Both the position numbers and the translations under genes were made by a program. This document shows, piece after piece, positions 21,684 through 31,662 of a stretch of DNA of 32,930 nucleotides (positions within the stretch are counted from its first letter, which is position 1; each line of letters begins with the position of its first letter). The stretch is from positions 1 through 32,930 of the forward strand of contig PLTD01000188.1 in NCBI GenBank assembly GCA_003165335.1. The letters run 5' to 3'. Below the pieces are notes generated by a model that was given only the letters and a program-made list of their open reading frames with translations, was not told the DNA's origin and searched no databases. This DNA comes from Rhodospirillales bacterium (GTDB taxonomy: Bacteria > Pseudomonadota > Alphaproteobacteria > BOG-932 > Roseiterribacteraceae).

Positions 21684-24383
21684 TTATTCCACCAAACGCT
21701 TCCAGAAGCCGCGCCGAGGTTGCGCTGGCGGCTGGTTCACAATTTCATATTCTCGAGCCACCGGCGCGACCGGAGCGGGCTGAGCCGGTTCCGGTTCGGG
21801 CGGCTCTGCAGGTACATCCTCCTGTACCGTCGAGGGTGCAGCCTCGGCGACCGATGGCGTCTCGGCTTCTGCCTCAGGAGTGACAGTCACATCGTTCGAT
21901 GGAGCCTCAATCGTTTCCGTCTCAGCAGGTGACTGATCGTCCGTATCGCCTTCCGCTTGAGTCGAAATGTCGTTTGAATCTTCGTCGCTGCGACGCGATC
22001 GGCTGCGTCCTCCCCGACGGCCACGGCGGCGGCGGCGCGCCGCACCCTCGGCCGCGGTTTCACCATCTTCTGGCACACCGACATCTGTGCCCTGAGACGA
22101 GGTCTGGGCCTCATCCCCTTCGACCGTCTCTTCTACCACATCAGGCTGTTGGCCCGAACTGTCGTCCTCGTTGGGCGCTGAACCGTCATCAAAGGACTGC
22201 TGGGGCGGCAAGGTGCCCGCTGCGTCGTCAGGACGATCGTCGCGGCCACGGCGGCGGCGGTTACGGCGACGTTTGCGCTTGGCGGGCTCACCATCCCCCG
22301 TGGTTTCGGATGCAGCTTCTGGAGATCGACGTCCGCGATCCGACGACGGAGCACTTTCTTCAGCTTCTTCAACTTCGTCCGGAATATCGTCTTCCGCCTC
22401 ATGCGCGGCGATAGTTGCCGTCAAATTAAGGGGGGGAGGTTCCATTCCGGGCGGCTTCGCACGAATCCGATCGATCCTGTGCTCAGGTGCTATCAGGCTG
22501 TCATCGGCCAGTACGCGAACCGAAAATCCGTATCGCTGCTCGATCTCGGTGAGAGCGCCGCGTTTTTGGTTGAGAACGTAAAGAGCGATATTTCCAGCGA
22601 CCGTAACCGATATCTCCGCCGCACGGTGTTTGATTCCCTCCTCTTCGATGGCGCGCAAGACCAAAAGCGAGGCAGATTCAATTGACCGCACGAGACCTGT
22701 ACCCAAGCAGTGGGCACAAGTGTGGAAGTTAGTTTCAATAAGGCTGGGATGCAGCCTTTGTCGCGACAGTTCCAAAAGTCCGAAAGGCGAAATCCTTCCG
22801 ACCTGAATGCGAGCACGATCGTTCTTCATCGCCTCTTTCAGACGACGCTCGACCTGCGCATCGTGGCGCGGCTCGTCCATGTCGATCAAGTCGATAACGA
22901 TCAGACCGCCCATGTCGCGCAGCCTGAGTTGCCGCGCAATCTCGTCCGCTGCCTCGCAATTGGTCTTAAGCGCGGTTTCCTCGATATTGCGCTCACGCGT
23001 CGAGCGACCCGAGTTGACGTCGATCGAGACCAGCGCTTCGGTCTGATTGATAACGATGTAGCCGCCCGATCTTAAGTGCGCGACCGGGTTGTGAATCAGA
23101 TCGATCTGGGTTTCGACCTGATAGCGGAAAAAAAGCGGAATCGACGGGTCGCGGTAAGGCTGTACACGTCTGGCATGACTGGGCATCAGCATGCGCATGA
23201 AGTCCTTGGCCTGCCGATAGCCTTCTTCGCCTGCGATCTCGATCGCGTCGATGTCGCGCGTATAGAGGTCGCGGATCGCGCGCTTGACTAGATTGCCCTC
23301 TTCGTAGATCAGAGCCGGCGCTGTCGATTCCAAAGTCAGCGTGCGGATATTCTCCCAAAGCCTCAGCAGATATTCCAAGTCACGCTTGATCTCAGCCTTC
23401 GAACGCTCGACGCCGGCGGTGCGCAGGATGACCGACATGCCATCGGGCACCTCCAGGTCTGATATCAGCTCCTTCATGCGCTTGCGGTCGGCCGGATTGG
23501 CGATCTTGCGGCTGACACCACCGCCGCGCGAGGTATTGGGCATCAGGACGCAATAGCGGCCCGGAAGCGACAGAAAGGTCGTAACCGCCGCACCCTTGTT
23601 GCCGCGTTCCTCTTTTGAAACCTGCACCAGCATGATTTGCCGACGCTTTATAACTTCTTGAATCTTGTAATGCGGCATCTGGGAACGGCGGCGGCGTTGT
23701 GCCTCCTCCACCTCATCCCCGCCCACAACATCGACCGTAATGGGCTGTTCCTCAGCCGCAACACCGCCACTACCGGCATTGCCGCCATCGCTCGATGCGC
23801 TCTCCTCGGCAATCTCTGCGCCTTGGGTGTCTCCGCCTTCTTCGTCGGACTGGCTTTGGTCGTAGGCTATATTGTCCGCAATCGACGGGCCGGTATCGGC
23901 AACCGCGGGAATAACCTCCGACGAGTCCGGCTGGTCAGAATCCGAAAGATCCAAGGGGGCCGTTTCATATTCAGCGGCGGTCAAGTCCTGATCGGAACTT
24001 TCTGACGTTTCCGTATCAGCGCGATTTGGTGAATCTTCGGGCGCGTCATGCTCCGGCGCATTTGGTTCCGCAGCCTGATAGGGTGTATCGACCCAACGCG
24101 GCTCCGGCTCGTCATGATGGGAAGGTCGGTCGCCCACCGGTATGCGATAATAGTCTGGATGAATTTCGGGAAAGGGCAGGAAGCCGTGGCGGTTGCCGCC
24201 ATACTCGACGAACGCCGCCTGTAGAGACGGCTCCACTCGCGTCACTTTTGCTAGATAGATGTTGCTTTTGATTTGGCGGCGCGCCGCCATTTCGAAATCG
24301 AACTCTTCCAGACGCGTGCCGTCGACTACCGCAACCCTTGTTTCCTCAGGATGGGTCGCGTCGATCAACATTCTCTTAGTCAT
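21684..24383 (-). CDS. rne: Ribonuclease E
   Basis: An 899-residue endoribonuclease that starts mRNA decay and matures rRNA and tRNA, and forms the scaffold of the degradosome. The S1 domain begins at about residue 35 and is split by an acidic insert (about 85-230), as in other alphaproteobacterial RNase E. Catalytic D455 (SIDVNSGR) and D498 (IDLIDMDEPRH) and the Zn-link C556/C559 (CAHCLGTG) are present. The C-terminal third is disordered, with two Arg-rich RNA-binding tracts (about 700 and 795) and a terminal RRGFWKRLVE microdomain. GAGGA precedes the ATG. It diverges from amiC. Confidence 0.96.
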   Translation of the reverse strand: MTKRMLIDATHPEETRVAVVDGTRLEEFDFEMAARRQIKSNIYLAKVTRVEPSLQAAFVEYGGNRHGFLPFPEIHPDYYRIPVGDRPSHHDEPEPRWVDTPYQAAEPNAPEHDAPEDSPNRADTETSESSDQDLTAAEYETAPLDLSDSDQPDSSEVIPAVADTGPSIADNIAYDQSQSDEEGGDTQGAEIAEESASSDGGNAGSGGVAAEEQPITVDVVGGDEVEEAQRRRRSQMPHYKIQEVIKRRQIMLVQVSKEERGNKGAAVTTFLSLPGRYCVLMPNTSRGGGVSRKIANPADRKRMKELISDLEVPDGMSVILRTAGVERSKAEIKRDLEYLLRLWENIRTLTLESTAPALIYEEGNLVKRAIRDLYTRDIDAIEIAGEEGYRQAKDFMRMLMPSHARRVQPYRDPSIPLFFRYQVETQIDLIHNPVAHLRSGGYIVINQTEALVSIDVNSGRSTRERNIEETALKTNCEAADEIARQLRLRDMGGLIVIDLIDMDEPRHDAQVERRLKEAMKNDRARIQVGRISPFGLLELSRQRLHPSLIETNFHTCAHCLGTGLVRSIESASLLVLRAIEEEGIKHRAAEISVTVAGNIALYVLNQKRGALTEIEQRYGFSVRVLADDSLIAPEHRIDRIRAKPPGMEPPPLNLTATIAAHEAEDDIPDEVEEAEESAPSSDRGRRSPEAASETTGDGEPAKRKRRRNRRRRGRDDRPDDAAGTLPPQQSFDDGSAPNEDDSSGQQPDVVEETVEGDEAQTSSQGTDVGVPEDGETAAEGAARRRRRGRRGGRSRSRRSDEDSNDISTQAEGDTDDQSPAETETIEAPSNDVTVTPEAEAETPSVAEAAPSTVQEDVPAEPPEPEPAQPAPVAPVAREYEIVNQPPAQPRRGFWKRLVE

Positions 24384-24852
24384 ACTAAATCCTCGGAAGG
24401 GTTACCGAACATCACCCTCGCGACAAGCGGGTGAAGCCAGGCCCTCGGCTAGCAGCGCAATCATTCGACTCGATGCCCGACAAACGGCGCTCAAGAAGCG
24501 GCCAGGGCGGGCTCGTCATCGAAAGCCGGCCAAAAGCCGGTTCCGCTGCGATTGAAACAAAACTCAGTGGAGGCACCGCGGGTCTGGTCGGCTCCGCCGC
24601 CGCCGCTCTCCCAAGCCTTGAGGCTCTAGGGGATCGCAACGAAATGGGAGATTTGCATCGACCGCCGCGTCACACTCCGTGTCGCACCTTCTACCATAGC
24701 CTGTGGTGCCGTCAGGCTCAATCTTTGATTTTACATCACCCCGCCGATCCGCAATCTCGCCATATTGCAGGTTTAGAGCGACAAGATGAGATTGAATCTG
24801 ATAGAATAGCGCTAATCGACTGACAAACTTTGGAATCAGAGTTGATTTTGCG
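24384..24852. other. Divergent intergenic region rne / amiC
   Basis: 469 bp without a supported gene. It should contain the promoter and long 5' leader of rne, which in many bacteria is the target of RNase E autoregulation, and the amiC promoter. A small hairpin CCGGC-CAAAA-GCCGG lies at 24526-24540. I could not pick out a confident promoter for either gene. Confidence 0.4.
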
Positions 24853-26271
24853 ATGAGCAAGAGCGTGGTCCGATACTGGCATACGCTTATTTTGGCACTC
24901 GGCCTGATGATAGCGTCGCCGCCCATATATGCTGGTGCCGATTCCGGCATGCGGCTGTTCGACGTTCACCTCACCGCACAAGGCCCCCGGACCGAAATAT
25001 CGCTCAGCTTAAGCAGGCCGATGACATTCAAAGCCGCTATCGACCCTCAGGTTAGCGGCCGCGTTACGATCGAATTCGACGATATGACCATGATCCCCGA
25101 TCGCATGATTGCGCGCGGCCTCGGGCTGGTCCGCAGTTTTCATGCCGAACCGATGTTGGGCGGCGGCGTCCGTTTAATTGTCGATCTTGTGCGCCCCGCG
25201 CTGATCACATCTGTCAGCGCGTTACCTGCAGAACCTGGCAGAGCGCCCCGCGCAGTTGTCGGGCTGGTCGCGAGCAACACAGCTGCAATGCTGTCGGCGT
25301 CCGGCCTGGTCTATCGTCCGAAAGCGGCCTCGTCTGTAACAATACCGAGCGCGACACCCGATATGATCGGTGCGTTGATAGAGACGCCTGCGCAGAGAAT
25401 CCTTGAACGGCCCCCTGTTGCGCCGCCGTCGAAACCGCAGGCCGTCGATACTTCAGCAAGGGGGGATATGCGCGCATCGGCATTGATCCCTGTCGCGATT
25501 GTTGCAAATCCGGTGCAGTCGAAGCAGGGGCAGGACCGGGCGAATGCTTCCATCGCCTCAATCATTTCGCCGAAGCGGACAATTGTTATCGACGCCGGGC
25601 ACGGCGGGATCGACCCAGGAGCGGAAAGTGTCGCCGGATACCATGAGAAGGAGATTACCCTGGCAACCGCCCGCCTATTGCGGCGCGATCTAGAGCAGAC
25701 AGGACGGTATAAAGTAGTTCTGACGCGAGATAGCGACGTCTATCTGAAATTGCATGAACGAGTCGCGCGCGCCAGGTCGGCGCATGGAGATTTGTTTATC
25801 TCGCTTCACGCCGATTCCGTCGCCAACGACCGGCCAACTCGTGGCGCATCGATCTATACCTTATCCGAAACCGCCTCAGACAGCGAAAGCGATCGCTACG
25901 CTCAGCGCGAAAATCGGGCCGATGCTATCGGCGGAGTCGATTTGGGAGACCAGAGTGACGACGTTGCGGGCATTTTGGTCGATCTAACCGTTCGAGAGAC
26001 CGTGAACGATGGTAATCGTTTGGCGGGCATGATGGTGGATTCGCTCGAACATCAACGCGTTTCTCTATTGCCCAACACTCCCCACCGGTCGGCTGGGTTT
26101 GCGGTTTTGAAATCTCCGGATATCCCATCGGTTCTGATCGAAATGGGATATCTGTCCGATATTTCCGATGCCCGCGCCTTGGCCGATCCGCGTCATCAGG
26201 CTCAAATCGCCCTTGCGATCAGGGAAGGCGTTGATCGCTATTTCGCTTGGCTCCAGATTTCTCGATCCTGA
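24853..26271 (+). CDS. amiC: N-acetylmuramoyl-L-alanine amidase (AMIN + Amidase_3)
   Basis: A 472-residue exported amidase that cuts the peptide stem from peptidoglycan during daughter-cell separation. The signal peptide is residues 1-27. An AMIN domain (about 33-140) targets the septum, a proline-rich linker follows, and the zinc amidase domain covers 242-468. Zinc ligands are H250 (DAGHGG), E265 (HEKE) and H319 (SLHADS), and E430 (LIEMGYLSD) is the catalytic glutamate. The helix after LGDQSDD is the segment that blocks the active site until an EnvC-type activator binds. The ribosome-binding site is weak. Confidence 0.94.
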   Translation: MSKSVVRYWHTLILALGLMIASPPIYAGADSGMRLFDVHLTAQGPRTEISLSLSRPMTFKAAIDPQVSGRVTIEFDDMTMIPDRMIARGLGLVRSFHAEPMLGGGVRLIVDLVRPALITSVSALPAEPGRAPRAVVGLVASNTAAMLSASGLVYRPKAASSVTIPSATPDMIGALIETPAQRILERPPVAPPSKPQAVDTSARGDMRASALIPVAIVANPVQSKQGQDRANASIASIISPKRTIVIDAGHGGIDPGAESVAGYHEKEITLATARLLRRDLEQTGRYKVVLTRDSDVYLKLHERVARARSAHGDLFISLHADSVANDRPTRGASIYTLSETASDSESDRYAQRENRADAIGGVDLGDQSDDVAGILVDLTVRETVNDGNRLAGMMVDSLEHQRVSLLPNTPHRSAGFAVLKSPDIPSVLIEMGYLSDISDARALADPRHQAQIALAIREGVDRYFAWLQISRS

Positions 26272-26382
26272 CCATCTGGAAATCCTTCCGATTTTCTCTT
26301 GCCTGATCTACCCCTGGTCCTAACTTTGCTCTCGATGGCAAAAGGCATATGAGCGCGCGGTCATGGAAAAGGGTACGATCAG

Positions 26383-28335
26383 TTGAAAGGCTACCTGCCG
26401 TCTATTGTACCCGTGACCCTTGTCGCGGCATTGCTGTTTGCCTTACAGGCACTCGCCGAGACGCTTGTCCCCATCGAAGCTTATGGAAAGCTCCCGGCTA
26501 TTGAATCTCCCCGGCTTTCGCCGGACGGCGATGCAATTGCGTTTTTGTCCTCGGTCGACGGTCGGCGGTGTCTGGTAATCCATCGGTTGGAATCCGACAG
26601 ACCCAACCATGGCATTTGCCCCGGAAGCAATGAAGTCCGGTCGTTCTTCTGGAAGAACCCAGACCGTCTAATCGTCGAGATTTACACGCAAAGTCATCCG
26701 ATCGGTTCGGAACTGCGAACCGAAAGCCAGCTTGTGGCGCTCGACATCAATGGCCGATATCCAGTTCCGCTCGTCGAGCCTCGAGTGGAACGGGCAGTTG
26801 ATTTTGGTCAGGACAGAATTATCGACATGCTGCCGGACGATCCGTCACATGTTCTTATTGCCACCTACCGATCCGACGAGGATTCGCCCGATGTAGTGAA
26901 GGTCGACATCGATTCCGGACACCGGCGGACTATGGTACCCGGCCAAAATCGCATCACGAATTGGAAAACCGATTCCGCTGGCCATGTGCGTCTGGGTATC
27001 GCCGTTCAAGACAGTCTGCTGAAAGTCTTTTATCGCGACGATCCCGAAGCGGACTTTCGGTTGATCAAACAGGTTGAGGCCGCGGATGCGTCCAAGTTCT
27101 CGGTCCTCGCCCTGGGAAGCGAGCCCGGAATACTTTTCGTCGCCTCCAGTGAGCCGACCGGTAAGCGCGCTATCTACCGTTATGACGTTCATGCGGATCG
27201 ATTGCTCGACGCCTACGCGAGCAATCCTGATGTCGACATCGACGGCCTGATTCTGGATCGAGGTTTACCTCTGGGTTACAGCTATACTATCGACGAGCAG
27301 ACCTTGGTCTATACGGACCCCGGCTTTCGCGCCGACGCAGCGCAGGTCGCCGCCGCCCTGCCGCAATATCGCACTAGCGTCGTCGATTCGGCAGGTGGAG
27401 GGCGGCGATTGCTCGTGCTGGCGGCGGGCGGAAACCGACCAGGAAACTATTATGTGCTGACACGCTCAGAGGGAAAGGGTGTGCTATCTCCTATCGGGCC
27501 AATAAGGCCCGAAATTCCGGACGCGTCACTGGCCTCTGTGACACCGATTACATATCTGTCTCGCGACGGGCTAACGATCCATGGCTATGTCACGATGCCT
27601 CAGGGAATGTCGCTCAACGACAAGCGCCAAATCCCATTTGTTGTCCTGCCCCATGGCGGTCCTTCGACTCGCGACACTCTAAGCTTCGATTATCTGGCCC
27701 AAATGATAGCAAGCCGCGGCTATGGGGTTTTACAGCCCAATTATCGAGGTTCGCGGGGATATGGCGGAGACTTCGAACGGGCCGGCTTCCAGCAATGGGG
27801 GCTAAAAATGCAAGACGATGTGGTCGACGGGACCCGGTGGCTGATCGACCAGAAACTCGCCGATTCGCGCCGAATTTGTATCGTGGGATGGAGTTACGGT
27901 GGATACGCAGCACTGATGGGCGCGATCAAGACCCCCGACTTCTACCGTTGCGCCGTCAGTATGGCCGGTGTCACTGACCTGAGGCGGCGGCTGGACCGGG
28001 CCAATCAGTCCCGTTTTGCGGATTTGAATCTGCCGCGATTCGACAGCGACCCAGCAAGCATCGCAGAGAATTCGCCCGTGCTGCATGCCGATCAGATCCG
28101 CATTCCGGTTCTTCTGGTTCACGGACGGCGTGATTTCACAGTATCTGTCGAGGATAGCGAGGCAATGGAAGGCGCACTGAGAAAAGCGGGAAAGTCCGTG
28201 AGGTCCCTCTATTTTGACGACGACGACCATTATTTATTTCGAGAGGAAGACCGCATCGCCTTCCTCAAAACGCTAGACCAGTTTCTCCAAGAGAATCTTG
28301 GGGCGGGAATTTCCTTTCCGTCAGGGACGAACTAG
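26383..28335 (+). CDS. Exported S9 (prolyl oligopeptidase-type) serine peptidase
   Basis: A 650-residue peptidase with a signal peptide (1-25, cleavage at ALA), a beta-propeller region (about 35-370) and an alpha/beta-hydrolase domain. The catalytic triad is S504 (GWSYGGY), D584 (HGRRDFTV) and H616 (DDDHYLF). It probably trims peptides in the periplasm. The start is the TTG at 26383, where the signal peptide begins. A 7-codon ORF (ATG at 26363) ends in a TGA that overlaps this TTG and could couple translation. It sits between amiC and the PBP gene, which are usually neighbours in alphaproteobacteria. Confidence 0.9.
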   Translation: MKGYLPSIVPVTLVAALLFALQALAETLVPIEAYGKLPAIESPRLSPDGDAIAFLSSVDGRRCLVIHRLESDRPNHGICPGSNEVRSFFWKNPDRLIVEIYTQSHPIGSELRTESQLVALDINGRYPVPLVEPRVERAVDFGQDRIIDMLPDDPSHVLIATYRSDEDSPDVVKVDIDSGHRRTMVPGQNRITNWKTDSAGHVRLGIAVQDSLLKVFYRDDPEADFRLIKQVEAADASKFSVLALGSEPGILFVASSEPTGKRAIYRYDVHADRLLDAYASNPDVDIDGLILDRGLPLGYSYTIDEQTLVYTDPGFRADAAQVAAALPQYRTSVVDSAGGGRRLLVLAAGGNRPGNYYVLTRSEGKGVLSPIGPIRPEIPDASLASVTPITYLSRDGLTIHGYVTMPQGMSLNDKRQIPFVVLPHGGPSTRDTLSFDYLAQMIASRGYGVLQPNYRGSRGYGGDFERAGFQQWGLKMQDDVVDGTRWLIDQKLADSRRICIVGWSYGGYAALMGAIKTPDFYRCAVSMAGVTDLRRRLDRANQSRFADLNLPRFDSDPASIAENSPVLHADQIRIPVLLVHGRRDFTVSVEDSEAMEGALRKAGKSVRSLYFDDDDHYLFREEDRIAFLKTLDQFLQENLGAGISFPSGTN

Positions 28336-28392
28336 CGCTGAACGTGCGGGTTCAGTATCATCGACCCACCTCCTTACGGGATTTTCGGCCCA

Positions 28393-30840
28393 ATGCGCTT
28401 TCTTCTGATCGGGTTGTCGGCTCTTGGCATCCTCGCCGCTGGTGGCATTCTGGCTGTATTCCTGCTCCTTCGTCATTATAGCGAAGGTCTCCCCGACTAT
28501 CGCGCATTGGCAGATTACAAACCAAAGGTCGTGACCCGAGTCCACGCTGGCGATGGCGAACTTCTGGCGGAGTTTTCAACCGAAAAAAGAATCTTCGTGC
28601 CAATCGGGTCGATCCCGGCTCAGGTCAAACAGGCTTTCATCGCGGCTGAGGACAAAAACTTTTACCAGCATAAGGGCGTCGATCCCGAAGGGATCATGCG
28701 CGCCGCAGTCACCGATCTGAAAAATCTCCATTCGGAAAAGCGGCCGGTCGGTGCGTCGACCATCACTCAGCAAGTGGCCCGCAACTTCCTATTAACCAAC
28801 GAGGTCTCGATAGCGCGCAAGATCAAGGAAATGATCCTTGCCTACCGCATCGAACAAGTCCTGACCAAGGACCAGATTCTGGAACTCTATCTGAATGAAA
28901 TTTACCTAGGCTTAAACTCCTACGGAGTCGCAGCCGCAGCCCTCGATTATTTCGACAAGCCGCTGGACGAACTGACCGTGGCGGAAGTTTCATTCCTGGC
29001 GGCGATTCCCAAGAACCCAAACAAATACTTTCGGGAAAAGAATCATGATGCGGCGCTTGATCGTCGAAATTACGTCATCAACCGGATGCTGGAAGATAAA
29101 TATATAACGTCGGCGCAGGCTGCCGAGGCGATTGCCGCTCCGCTTGGCTTTCACCCGCCGAAGGATGCCGAGGCAGTACCTGCCGGCCATTTCACTGAAG
29201 AGGTCCGGCGGGAGCTTTTGGCGGCTTACGGCAAGGATGGGCTTTATGGCGGGGGTCTGTCCGTGCGCACAACGCTGGACCCCAAGCTGCAGGCGATCGC
29301 GGTTAAATCCCTCCGCGATGGCTTGGTGTCTTACGATCAACGCCACGGGTGGCGTGGACCAGTCTCTCATTTGCCGAATATGAATTCCTGGCCGGAGCAG
29401 TTGGCAAAGGTTCCTGCTCCCGAAGGCGCGGAAAGCTGGCGCCTCGCTGTCGTAATCGACACTGACGCAGACTCTGTAAAAATCGGTTTTGCGGATAAAA
29501 CCACAACTGAGTTGGCAATGGCCGATATGAAATGGACAGGCAAGGCAAAAGCCAGTGCCGTAGTCCAGATCGCGGACGTGGTTTTGGTCCAATCCGTCGA
29601 AACCGTGGCTGCCAAGCCGGATGACCGAAAAGCCGGCGGCAAAAAGCAAGACCAGGAATCAAAGGCTCCAGTTCCTGCTTTCCACTATGTCCTGCGTCAG
29701 ATGCCCGAGGTAAACGGGGCCTTGGTCGCGCTCGACCCGCACACCGGCCGCGTGTTGGCGCTGGTCGGGGGGATGAGCTACGCATCAAGCGAATTCGATC
29801 GCGCTACACAAGCGATGCGTCAGCCTGGTTCAAGCTTTAAGCCATTCGTCTATCTGGCGGCGCTCGACAGCGGTTTCACGCCATCTACAATCGTATTGGA
29901 CGCACCGATAGAGATCGACCAAGGGCCGGGGCTGCCGATGTGGAAGCCGGTCAATTTCGACCACGAATTCCTTGGGCCTCTGCCGCTTCGAGTTGCACTT
30001 GAAAAATCGCTCGATACGGCGACTGTCAGAGTCGGGCAAGCGATTGGCATGGCTAAGGTCGTGGACTATGCCAAGAAGTTCGGGATCTCCGACAATCTCC
30101 CACCATTTATCTCCAGCGTAATTGGCGCCGGCGAAACAACGTTGATGCGCATGGTCACTGCCTATGCCGAACTCGATAATGGCGGCAAAAAGATTGTCCC
30201 GACACTCATCGACCGAGTGCAAGACCGTGAGGGCAAAACTCTGTTTCGACACGATATGCGAGCCTGCCAGGGTTGCGCCAATGTCAGCTGGAGTAATCAA
30301 CCGGTACCTGAAATCCCCGATGACAGACCGCAAATCCAAGACCCGCGCACAGCATACCAGATGGTCGAAATGCTCGAAGGGGTGGTTCAGCGCGGTACTG
30401 CACGTTCCCTGGCCTCGCTGGGCCATCCGCTCGCGGGCAAGACGGGCACCACCAACGACGCCAAGGATTTGTGGTTTATGGGATTTTCGCCGGACCTCGT
30501 GGTCGGCGTATTTGTCGGCTATGACGATCCGAAATCTCTCGGGAAGCGGGAACAGGGCGCGACAGTCGCCGTACCGGTTTTTAAGGAGTTCATGGGGATC
30601 GCCCTGGCTGATCAACCGCCTATCCCTTTCCGGATACCTCCCGGACTGCGCCTGGTCAGAGTCGATGCCTCGTCAGGCGCGCAGACAAATTCGAGCGATC
30701 CTAACTCGCTGTGGGAAGCGTTCCTTCCGGGGACCGAGCCCGGAGCCGACCATCCTGCCCCACCGGGGGCCGATCTCCTTACCAATGCCGGGTCTCAAAA
30801 CCTGCCTTCAGCGACTACGGGTACCGGTGGAATCTATTAA
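28393..30840 (+). CDS. mrcA: Class A penicillin-binding protein (PBP1A-type)
   Basis: An 815-residue bifunctional peptidoglycan synthase anchored by one N-terminal helix (3-26). The glycosyltransferase domain shows E86 in EDKNFYQHKG, GASTITQQVARN and the second glutamate in LYLNEIYLG. The transpeptidase domain has S480-x-x-K483 (PGSSFKP) and K683-T-G (KTGTT). The middle motif reads S539-L-D541 where the family has SxN. An OB-like insertion lies between the domains (about 330-430). The tail is Pro/Ser-rich. No ribosome-binding site precedes the ATG, and the sequence there resembles the anti-Shine-Dalgarno. Confidence 0.94.
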   Translation: MRFLLIGLSALGILAAGGILAVFLLLRHYSEGLPDYRALADYKPKVVTRVHAGDGELLAEFSTEKRIFVPIGSIPAQVKQAFIAAEDKNFYQHKGVDPEGIMRAAVTDLKNLHSEKRPVGASTITQQVARNFLLTNEVSIARKIKEMILAYRIEQVLTKDQILELYLNEIYLGLNSYGVAAAALDYFDKPLDELTVAEVSFLAAIPKNPNKYFREKNHDAALDRRNYVINRMLEDKYITSAQAAEAIAAPLGFHPPKDAEAVPAGHFTEEVRRELLAAYGKDGLYGGGLSVRTTLDPKLQAIAVKSLRDGLVSYDQRHGWRGPVSHLPNMNSWPEQLAKVPAPEGAESWRLAVVIDTDADSVKIGFADKTTTELAMADMKWTGKAKASAVVQIADVVLVQSVETVAAKPDDRKAGGKKQDQESKAPVPAFHYVLRQMPEVNGALVALDPHTGRVLALVGGMSYASSEFDRATQAMRQPGSSFKPFVYLAALDSGFTPSTIVLDAPIEIDQGPGLPMWKPVNFDHEFLGPLPLRVALEKSLDTATVRVGQAIGMAKVVDYAKKFGISDNLPPFISSVIGAGETTLMRMVTAYAELDNGGKKIVPTLIDRVQDREGKTLFRHDMRACQGCANVSWSNQPVPEIPDDRPQIQDPRTAYQMVEMLEGVVQRGTARSLASLGHPLAGKTGTTNDAKDLWFMGFSPDLVVGVFVGYDDPKSLGKREQGATVAVPVFKEFMGIALADQPPIPFRIPPGLRLVRVDASSGAQTNSSDPNSLWEAFLPGTEPGADHPAPPGADLLTNAGSQNLPSATTGTGGIY

Positions 30841-30958
30841 TGCTTCCACAAGGAGTCACCCAATATCCGGCTGACAAAAGACAGATCCGGCATGAACCTC
30901 TATCGCCGCAGCGGGTTTACCTCCTAGATCTGAAATCCATTCAAGGCGGAAATCACCA

Positions 30959-31660
30959 ATGACTGATGTCCTGATCGAAGCCACAGACAAGCATCACTTC
31001 GGCGCCTATGTCGCCGTGCCGACAGGAACCGGGAAGGCTCCCGGGATGCTTGTGATCCAGGAAATCTTTGGCGTGAATCAAAATGTTCGAGCAATCTGCG
31101 ATGAATATGCAGCTCAGGGCTACATCGCAGTAGCGCCCGATTTATTCTGGCGGCAGGAACCTCGTGTGCAATTGGACTCGACGACCAAGGAGGGCTGGGC
31201 CCGAGCCATGGAGTTGTTTCGGGGCTTCAGCGAAACAAAAGGTGTCGAAGATCTGATCGCGACACTCGCCTGGATGCGGACGCATCCGCGTATCACCACA
31301 AAGGTCGGAACCGTCGGATACTGCCTGGGCGGCAAGCTCGCTTATCTGATGGCGACGCGATCAGATGTGGATGCGGCGGTCGGTTATTACGGGGTCGGGA
31401 TCGAAGGCAGCCTCAGCGAAGCGGGCGCCATCACAAAGCCTTTAGTTCTGCATGCCGCAGAGAAGGATGGCTTCTCAACTCCGGAAGCGCAAAAGAAGAT
31501 TCGAGACGGGCTTAAGCTCATAATCCACGCGACTGTATACACTTACCCTGGCGTCGATCACGCATTCGCTCGAAAGGGCGGCGAACATTATGACAGCAAG
31601 GCTGCCCACCTCGCAGACGATCGCACGGCAGCATTCTTTGCCGCCAACCTTAAGAGCTAG
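30959..31660 (+). CDS. Dienelactone hydrolase family protein
   Basis: A 233-residue alpha/beta hydrolase. The triad of the dienelactone hydrolase family is present: C122 (GYCLGG), D170 (AAEKDGF) and H201 (GVDHAF), with E35 (QEIFG) that orients the cysteine. The family cleaves dienelactones in chlorocatechol breakdown, but most members in genomes without that pathway have other, unknown ester substrates. The next gene starts 2 bp after its stop. The 118 bp before it hold nothing notable. Confidence 0.9.
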   Translation: MTDVLIEATDKHHFGAYVAVPTGTGKAPGMLVIQEIFGVNQNVRAICDEYAAQGYIAVAPDLFWRQEPRVQLDSTTKEGWARAMELFRGFSETKGVEDLIATLAWMRTHPRITTKVGTVGYCLGGKLAYLMATRSDVDAAVGYYGVGIEGSLSEAGAITKPLVLHAAEKDGFSTPEAQKKIRDGLKLIIHATVYTYPGVDHAFARKGGEHYDSKAAHLADDRTAAFFAANLKS

Positions 31661-31662
31661 CG

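Noticed and set aside
21684-24383. Acidic insert of ~145 residues in the S1 domain of RNase E
   Set aside because: Looks striking but is a usual feature of alphaproteobacterial RNase E.
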